Shown: piece by piece, positions 59,190 to 64,000 of the stretch
Position numbering within the stretch: position 1 is the first letter of the stretch
How the letters are laid out: each line of letters begins with the position of its first letter
Assembly (NCBI GenBank): GCA_014656175.1
Contig: BNBX01000009.1
Coordinates: 124,001 to 188,000 of the forward strand
Reading direction: 5' to 3'
DNA length: 64,000 nucleotides
DNA from: Streptomyces werraensis
GTDB lineage: Bacteria; Actinomycetota; Actinomycetes; Streptomycetales; Streptomycetaceae
Made by a program: the position numbers and the translations under genes
The notes under the pieces: generated by a model
The model's input: the letters and a program-made list of their open reading frames with translations, nothing else
Told to the model about the DNA's origin: nothing
Database searches by the model: none

Positions 59190-60701
59190 TCAGTCGAAGC
59201 GGGCCGCGAGCAACACCACGTCCTCCGAGGTGTCCGCGTCCTGAGCGCCCTCGGGCAGCACCGCCCGCAGCACATGGTCGGCGACGGCGCCCGGGTCGCG
59301 GCGCAGCGCCCGCGGCACCCCGGCCGCGGCGGCGTGCAGCCGGGCGAAGGCGCGGTCGGTCGGGTCGCCGGTGCGGTGCAGCAGGCCGTCGGTGTAGAGC
59401 AGCACCGTGTCGCCCGCCTCCGCCTGCACCTCCACGCTCGGCGCCTCCCAGCAGGCGAGCATCCCGAGGGGGGCCGAGACGGAGGTCTCCACGAACTCGG
59501 TGCGGCGCTCGCCGAGCAGCAGCGGCGGGCTGTGTCCGGCCCCGGCCAGGGTGATCCGGCGCACCGCGGGTTCGCAGTAGCCGAACAGCGCGGTGGCCGA
59601 CCGGGCCGGTTCGGTCAGCCGCAGCAGCAGCTCCAGGTCGGACAGGACGGCGACCGGGTCCTCGCCCTCCATCACGGCGTACGCCCGCAGCGACGCCCGC
59701 AGCCGGCCCATCGCGGCGACCGCGCTGGGGCCGGAGCCGGTGACGGAGCCGACGGCGAGGCCGAGCGCGGCGTCCGGCAGCGGCAGTGCGTCGTACCAGT
59801 CGCCGCCTCCGCTCGGACAGGTGCGATGGCGGGCGGCGAGCTGCACGCCGGCCACCCGCGGCAGGCGGGAGGGCAGCAGCTCCTCGGTCATCGTCGCCAT
59901 CGACGCGCGCGTGTGCTCCAGTTCGAGGATCCTGGCGAGGTGCTCCGCGGCGTGCCGGACGTACAGGCTCACGAGGTGGCGCTGCCGCCCGACGGGTTCG
60001 GCGGGCTCGTCGTAGAGCCAGACGACCGCGCCGAGGCGTCCGGCGGAGTCGGTGGCGAGGGGCAGGGCGTAACTCGCGGCGTAGCCGAGGCGGGCGGCGA
60101 CCTCACGGTGCCGGGGGTCGAGCCCCTTCTCGGCGAGCAGGTCGGGCTCGGCGACGCCGTCGTCCCCGCCGGGGAGTCCGTCGAGGATCCGGCCGTGCGG
60201 CAGGGCGTCGCGCGGCACCGTCTCCATGTGGCCCAGGTCCGCGCGGCCGAGGCCCAGCCCGACGGTCGTGGACGGCCCGCGGCCGTCGGCGGGTTCCAGG
60301 GCGACGAGTCCGCGCCGTGCGCCCACCAGGGCGGCGCCCGCGCGCAGCAGTTCGTCCAGCGCGGCGTCGAGCGTGCCGGCGCGGACCAGGCGCTCGGTCA
60401 GTTCGTGAAGGGTGGTGAGGTCCGAGACCCAGCCGGCGAGGCGGTCCTGGAGCAGCGCGCCCGGGGCGTTCCGGGGGTGTGCCGCGGCGGACGGGGCGGT
60501 CCCCGCGGCGGGCGGGGCAGTGTGTGCGGGGGCGGGAACAGTTGAATCGATTCCGGCCACTTTCGGAGGGTGCGGAGCGTTCATGGCGTCCGGCTTTCCG
60601 GCCGGTACGTACTGCTCAAAAGCATCGCAAACCCCCATGTCGTTCTGCGTCGCCGGCAGTGTCTCCACATGTACACGTACTCGTGAGGAGATGTCCAGCA
60701 T
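59190..60701 (-). CDS. GAF-domain PP2C phosphatase (SpoIIE-like)
   Basis: The product has about 503 residues. Residues about 100-260 form a GAF-like sensor (LLRAGAALVGARRGLVALEP). The C-terminal SpoIIE/PP2C domain starts at about residue 290 (EELLPSRLPRVAGVQLAARH) with GGDWYDALPL, and later metal ligands in GDTVLLYTDGLLHRTGD and the terminal SEDVVLLAARFD. It probably dephosphorylates an anti-anti-sigma partner. The ATG at 60701 (MLDISSRVRVHVETL) follows CAGGA. The HATPase_c protein is separated by pepP, so pairing is only suggested. Confidence 0.9.
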   Translation of the reverse strand: MLDISSRVRVHVETLPATQNDMGVCDAFEQYVPAGKPDAMNAPHPPKVAGIDSTVPAPAHTAPPAAGTAPSAAAHPRNAPGALLQDRLAGWVSDLTTLHELTERLVRAGTLDAALDELLRAGAALVGARRGLVALEPADGRGPSTTVGLGLGRADLGHMETVPRDALPHGRILDGLPGGDDGVAEPDLLAEKGLDPRHREVAARLGYAASYALPLATDSAGRLGAVVWLYDEPAEPVGRQRHLVSLYVRHAAEHLARILELEHTRASMATMTEELLPSRLPRVAGVQLAARHRTCPSGGGDWYDALPLPDAALGLAVGSVTGSGPSAVAAMGRLRASLRAYAVMEGEDPVAVLSDLELLLRLTEPARSATALFGYCEPAVRRITLAGAGHSPPLLLGERRTEFVETSVSAPLGMLACWEAPSVEVQAEAGDTVLLYTDGLLHRTGDPTDRAFARLHAAAAGVPRALRRDPGAVADHVLRAVLPEGAQDADTSEDVVLLAARFD

Positions 60702-61203
60702 TGTCCTGCTGGGATTCCTGGTGTCCGTGTGACTGAGGGGAACTCCCGGCAGACCTCTTGCCGAAATTAGAAGTTGGCTTGAAACTGCCTCAGGGGGAGG
60801 CTTATTGCGGTCGACTGGCCTTGCTCGACGGAGCGTCACAGCGGTCGTGATGGGTACGTACTCGGAGAAGGCCAGGGGTGGTTGGGAACCGCCCGGGAAC
60901 CTGGCGACGGACCCGGGCGTCTTAACCACCGACGACCGTGCCCCATCCTCCCGTGGCGGAGGCGGAGAGAACCACGCGCGACGGTAAACGCCAGACTTCG
61001 CCACCCCACGCCGTACCCGTACTTCTGATAAACGCTGTATGGGTGGAACGGCCGCGGAGGCAGCCCATGCCCGGCCCCTGGGGGTTCCCCCTGCCCGGCG
61101 CGGGGGTGTGATGCGCCAACAGGTACGCACAGTGAAGTGATCGACACATGACGTGAGTGGTCCACGGTGTTGCCAGGCGTGCAACGGAAAGGAACGAGCG
61201 CTC
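60702..61203. promoter_or_regulatory. Structured intergenic region between divergent PP2C and primase-like genes
   Basis: These 502 bases hold no gene. A nested fold is visible: outer arms GGTGGTT (60877-60883) and AACCACC (60924-60930), inner arms CGCCCGGG (60890-60897) and CCCGGGCG (60912-60919). It would lie in the leader of the plus-strand gene at 61204 or stand alone. The primase-like gene has a GGAAAGGA site at 61188-61195. Confidence 0.5.
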
Positions 61204-61869
61204 ATGCGCGAGATCCTCGGAAGGCGACGCAGGCTCCTGTCCCGGCGCGGTGACGAAGGGCCCGATCTGATCGGTGCGGCCCTGGCCTTCGCCGCGGGGT
61301 GGCAGTGGCCCGTACTCCCCGGCGTGGCGGCCGACCCGCAGGACGGGTCCCGCTGTGCCTGCCGCGACCCGGAGTGCACGGTGCCGGGCGCCCATCCGTT
61401 CGACCCCGGTCTTCTCGCCGCCACCACCGACGCGCGGATGGTGCGCTGGTGGTGGACCAACCGGCCGACGGCGCCGATCGTGCTCGCCACCGGCGGCAAG
61501 GCCCCGTGCGCGGTGTCCCTGCCGGCCCTGCCGGCCGCCCGCGCGCTCGCCGCGCTGGACCGCCGGGGGATGCGGCTCGGCCCGGTCGTCGCCTCGCCGT
61601 CCCGGTGGGCGATCCTCGTCAAGCCGTACTCGCTGGAGCAGCTGGGCGAGCTGCTGTACGCCCAGGACTTCGTCCCCGGCTCGCTCCGCTTCCACGGCGA
61701 GGGCGGCTATCTGGCCCTGCCCCCGTCCGTCACCGCGCAGGGGGAGCTCCGCTGGGAGCGGGCTCCACTGCCCGGCTCGGCGTCGCCCTGGGTTCCCGAT
61801 GTCGAGGCCGTGGTGGACGCGGTGGTCGACGCCCTCACCCGTACGGGTGTGAGCGCCCCCGAGATGTAG
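61204..61869 (+). CDS. Bifunctional DNA primase/polymerase-like protein, active site degenerate
   Basis: The product has 221 residues and resembles the N-terminal primase-polymerase domain (PF09250): a cysteine-rich segment CACRDPECTVPGAHP, then TNRPTAPIVLATGG, where the family normally continues with the two acidic residues of the D-x-D active site. Here that stretch reads CAVSLPALPA, with no acidic pair. It is therefore likely non-catalytic and may be a DNA-binding or regulatory descendant. The ATG at 61204 follows GGAAAGGA. The gene stands alone and no replication partner adjoins it. Confidence 0.75.
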   Translation: MREILGRRRRLLSRRGDEGPDLIGAALAFAAGWQWPVLPGVAADPQDGSRCACRDPECTVPGAHPFDPGLLAATTDARMVRWWWTNRPTAPIVLATGGKAPCAVSLPALPAARALAALDRRGMRLGPVVASPSRWAILVKPYSLEQLGELLYAQDFVPGSLRFHGEGGYLALPPSVTAQGELRWERAPLPGSASPWVPDVEAVVDAVVDALTRTGVSAPEM

Positions 61870-61929
61870 GCGGCGCCGTCGCGCGCCGCGCGCCCGGCAC
61901 CCGGTGCCGGGCCGCTGTCTTCCCTGGGC

Positions 61930-62560
61930 ATGCCGCGTCATGCCGGGGGCCGTGCCGGCACGTCCCGCAGGGCCCGAGCGACCGCTCTCGAGGGCTTCGC
62001 GGAGGCCTGCGGGCTCGCGCTGCCGCTGGCGGTGGTCTGCGCGGGCCGGGACGACGGCCGGGGCCACACCTCGGCCGGGCCGGACGATGTGCGTCCGATT
62101 TCCGCTCCCGGGAGAGACGCCCCCGGGAAACACGCCCCGGAGGACGAGGACATCCCGGTGAGGGCGCCGGTGGCGGACGAGGCGCCGCCGGGCGCAGCAT
62201 GTGCCGACCGCCCTGCGCTGTGGCCCCGCCCTGTCCTCGCCCGACGGCGTGGAGGCGCGGACGTGCGTGGTGGTGCGGGGAGAGGACGTGTGGGCGCGGA
62301 CGTACTACCGCAACACCACCGGCGCCCTCCTCGACGCGGCCCTGTCCCTGCTCGGACCGGAACGGGCACAGCGTGCGGAACCGGTGCGTGCCGGGGCCGG
62401 GGACGGCCCGTCCCTGTGCGAGACGCCACGCGTGCGCCTGAAGGGTGAGCCCCTGCGGCACACGGCGGTCGCGGAGTTCGCCGTCCACACGAGCGGTGCG
62501 GAGGTGGGGCGGCTGCTGCCGCGGGCCGGGAGCAACCCCGCGCCGGGAAGGGAGCGGTGA
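61930..62560 (+). pseudogene. Frameshifted gene for a secreted cysteine-containing protein
   Basis: An ATG at 61930 opens a frame with a weak hydrophobic stretch (CGLALPLAVVCAG, residues 27-39) up to about 62190. The well-formed C-terminal part continues in the frame one base later, from about 62195 (QHVPTALRCGPALSSPDGVE, then VWARTYYRNTTGALLDAALSLLG) to the TGA at 62558-62560. The second frame alone has no plausible start, and it keeps paired cysteines (RCGP, RTCVV and LCETP) of a secreted domain. One extra base near 62165-62200 would explain the break. Sequencing error, a true pseudogene and programmed frameshifting are all possible. Confidence 0.5.
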
Positions 62561-62810
62561 GGCGCGCACGTGCCTGTGCCGGCGCCCCGGGGAGGCCGGG
62601 TGCCGGAGATCCGGAGCGGCCGGCGGCGGAAGTCCGTAGGGAGGGCACGCCGCGGGCACGTAAAGACCCGGTTGCTGGCGACGGGGGATGCACCAGCAAC
62701 CGGGCTACTGGAACGGTAACAAGAGATCGGCGGTAAGCAAATTCGATCTCGGCGTTTCCGGTCACCGACTGGCTTGTCTGCAAGGGGAGTTACGCGAGCG
62801 TAAGGAAATT
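62561..62810. other. Non-coding stretch with two inverted repeats
   Basis: A perfect 12-bp inverted repeat CCCGGTTGCTGG (62667-62678) and CCAGCAACCGGG (62693-62704), spacer 14 bases, is followed by GAGATCG (62723-62729) and CGATCTC (62744-62750), spacer 14 bases. A terminator-like hairpin follows at 62811. I see no gene. The arrangement could be a small RNA or a processed leader. Confidence 0.45.
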
Positions 62811-62839
62811 TGTCCCGGGCGGTTCGGCCGCCCGGGACA
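62811..62839. terminator. Terminator before the SEC-C gene
   Basis: A perfect 12-bp stem (62811-62822 with 62828-62839) with loop TTCGG lies 28 bases after the SEC-C gene stop codon on the minus strand. It may also close any plus-strand RNA from 62.6 kb. Confidence 0.88.
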
Positions 62840-62866
62840 CCTGCGGGAAGCCGGGTGCGAAGCGCC

Positions 62867-63832
62867 TCAGCTCAGCGTGACCTGACGGTTCGTCAGACCG
62901 CCGCGCGCCCGGCGCTCGTCCGCGGTGAGCGGGGCGTCGGCCGCCAGCGCGGCGGCGAGCCGCTCGGCGAACTCGGCGGCCGGCTTCTCCACGTCTTCCG
63001 CGCGGACCTCGCTCGGCAGGTCCCAGACCGGCACGGTGAGCCCGTGAGCGCGGAAGGAGCCGACCAGACGGGTGCCCTCGCCGAGGGAGGAGCCGCCTGC
63101 CGCGTGCAGCCGCGCGAGAGCGTCCAGAAGCTGCTCCTCCGGGTGCGGCATGACCCAGCGCAGGTGGTTCTTCTCGGGCGTCTCGCACCAGTACGCGGAG
63201 TCCACGCCCGTCAGCTTCACGGTCGGGATCGCCGCCGCGTTCGCCCGCTCCAGGGAGGCGGTGACGTCCGGGGTGGCGTTCTCCGGGTCCGGCACCCAGA
63301 ACTCGAACCCGTCGTGCACGACCGGCTCGAAAGGACCCTTCGGGTCGAGCAGGTCCTGCAGCCGGGGGCCGTCGGCGGGCGCGCGGCGGGCCTGCACCGG
63401 GGTGCCCGGATCGGCGGTCAGCGCGCGCTGCAGCGTGTCGGCGAGGTCACGGCTGATGTCGCCGGAGGGGGTGTCGTTCTGCAGGCCGAGCAGCACGGAG
63501 CCGTCGTCGCGTCGCAGCGCCGGCCAGGCCATCGGCAGCACCGTGGCCAGGGTGACGGACGGGACGCCCTCGGGCAGGCCGTCCTTCAGGGTCAGCTCGA
63601 CGGTCGCGGCGGGCACCAGCTCGCGCAGCGCCACCCAGTCGCACTCGCCCGGAAGGCCCTCGAACGGGCGGTGCACCAGCTCGGTCACCGCCTGGGCGGC
63701 GGCGCGGCCGTGGCACGCCTTGTAGCGGCGGCCGCTGCCGCAGGGGCAGGGTTCGCGGGCGCCGACGACCGGGATCTGCCCGTCCGTGAGCTGCGGGCGC
63801 TTGGCCTTCGTCTGGGGTCGCTTCTTGGCCAT
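62867..63832 (-). CDS. SEC-C motif protein (DUF5926-like)
   Basis: The product has 321 residues. The start is the ATG at 63832 (MAKKRPQTKAKRPQLTDGQ), since the frame upstream adds a short arginine-rich extension. Residues about 26-40 (GAREPCPCGSGRRYKACHG) are a complete SEC-C zinc motif (CxC-x8-CH) near the N-terminus rather than at the C-terminus as in SecA. The rest is a conserved actinobacterial domain with no known activity. The last 168 bases of the window, beyond this gene, hold no gene; TGTGGACGA at 63907-63915 matches the DnaA-box consensus on the minus strand. Confidence 0.85.
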   Translation of the reverse strand: MAKKRPQTKAKRPQLTDGQIPVVGAREPCPCGSGRRYKACHGRAAAQAVTELVHRPFEGLPGECDWVALRELVPAATVELTLKDGLPEGVPSVTLATVLPMAWPALRRDDGSVLLGLQNDTPSGDISRDLADTLQRALTADPGTPVQARRAPADGPRLQDLLDPKGPFEPVVHDGFEFWVPDPENATPDVTASLERANAAAIPTVKLTGVDSAYWCETPEKNHLRWVMPHPEEQLLDALARLHAAGGSSLGEGTRLVGSFRAHGLTVPVWDLPSEVRAEDVEKPAAEFAERLAAALAADAPLTADERRARGGLTNRQVTLS

Positions 63833-64000
63833 CGTGGGTGTCTCCCGGTTACGGCTCGACTCGTACGGCGCGAGCCTAGCCGTTCGCGCCACGGCCGACG
63901 GGAACCTGTGGACGACGGGGTGGTCCGTGGAGAACCGGGGCGCGTCGGCGTGATCCCTTCGGAAGCGTCCGACCCGGCCGCCGTCGGAATGCGACCCGGC

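Noticed and set aside
57591..60545. A 984-codon plus-strand frame opposite pepP and the PP2C gene
   Set aside because: Antisense to two genes with complete catalytic motifs; no start signal.
61870..62866. A CRISPR array or tandem repeats in the non-coding stretches near 62 kb
   Set aside because: The inverted repeats occur once each, with no regular spacer-repeat pattern.

Overview
The window is high-GC, core chromosomal DNA from a Streptomyces species. This rests on gene content (ssgR-ssgA sporulation genes, rpsF-ssb-rpsR-rplI followed by dnaB, a fused cydCD behind a Rex operator, the dtpA/ecuC/sco copper set), on strong third-position GC bias with long antisense open frames, and on repeated 14-bp parS sites with the sequence GTTTCACGTGAAAC or a one-base variant. 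Gene order matches what I remember of the S. coelicolor chromosome to one side of oriC (roughly SCO3903 to SCO3973). Seven parS sites occur, denser at the left, so oriC probably lies to the left of base 1. I see no insertion sequence, prophage, integrative element or CRISPR array.

Layout. 0-2.6 kb, minus strand: an alanine-racemase-like gene cut by the window edge, FemX, and a small membrane protein. 2.9-4.7 kb, plus: the rpsF-ssb-rpsR-rplI operon ending in a strong hairpin. 4.7-9.5 kb: a MATE exporter, a DnaA-box-rich gap, dnaB and a serine hydrolase. 9.5-17.5 kb: small metabolic and regulatory genes (GNAT, MarR with a divergent MFS exporter, haem-binding-like protein, NUDIX, LysR, a PLP lyase coupled to a low-molecular-weight phosphatase, cupin). 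18-19.4 kb: ssgR and its target ssgA. 19.5-21 kb: a YibE/F membrane protein. 21.1-23.1 kb: a TPP riboswitch and thiC. 23.2-30 kb: a TerD-vWA fusion, a membrane protein, a metallophosphoesterase, a LacI regulator and a HisC-like aminotransferase. 30.2-36.4 kb: Rex operator and cydA-cydB-cydCD, the cytochrome bd oxidase and its assembly transporter. 36.4-43 kb: a 19-codon candidate gene, an M23 peptidase, a HAD phosphatase, a flavin-dependent oxidoreductase, KptA and an EphD-like hydrolase-dehydrogenase fusion. 43-46.6 kb: a four-gene double ABC transporter operon. 46.9-50.6 kb: tRNA-Ser(GCT), a HAD phosphatase coupled to serS, a DnaA-box cluster and pheA. 50.6-56.9 kb, minus: a copper-handling and DtpA cluster. 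57-64 kb: an ATP-binding regulator, Xaa-Pro aminopeptidase, a GAF/PP2C phosphatase, a degenerate primase-polymerase-like protein, a frameshifted secreted-protein gene and a SEC-C protein.

How it fits together. Chromosome-maintenance DNA signals (parS, DnaA boxes) are threaded through ordinary housekeeping genes. One parS covers the start codon of cydCD, one is inside the dtpA coding sequence, one forms the core of a convergent-gene palindrome, and one lies in the variable arm of the thiC riboswitch. I did not find a wholly new multi-gene system. The best leads are the parS-riboswitch overlap, the DnaA-box clusters beside dnaB, kptA and serS/pheA, a 19-residue peptide gene with a perfect ribosome binding site, and structured non-coding stretches near 60.9 and 62.7 kb.
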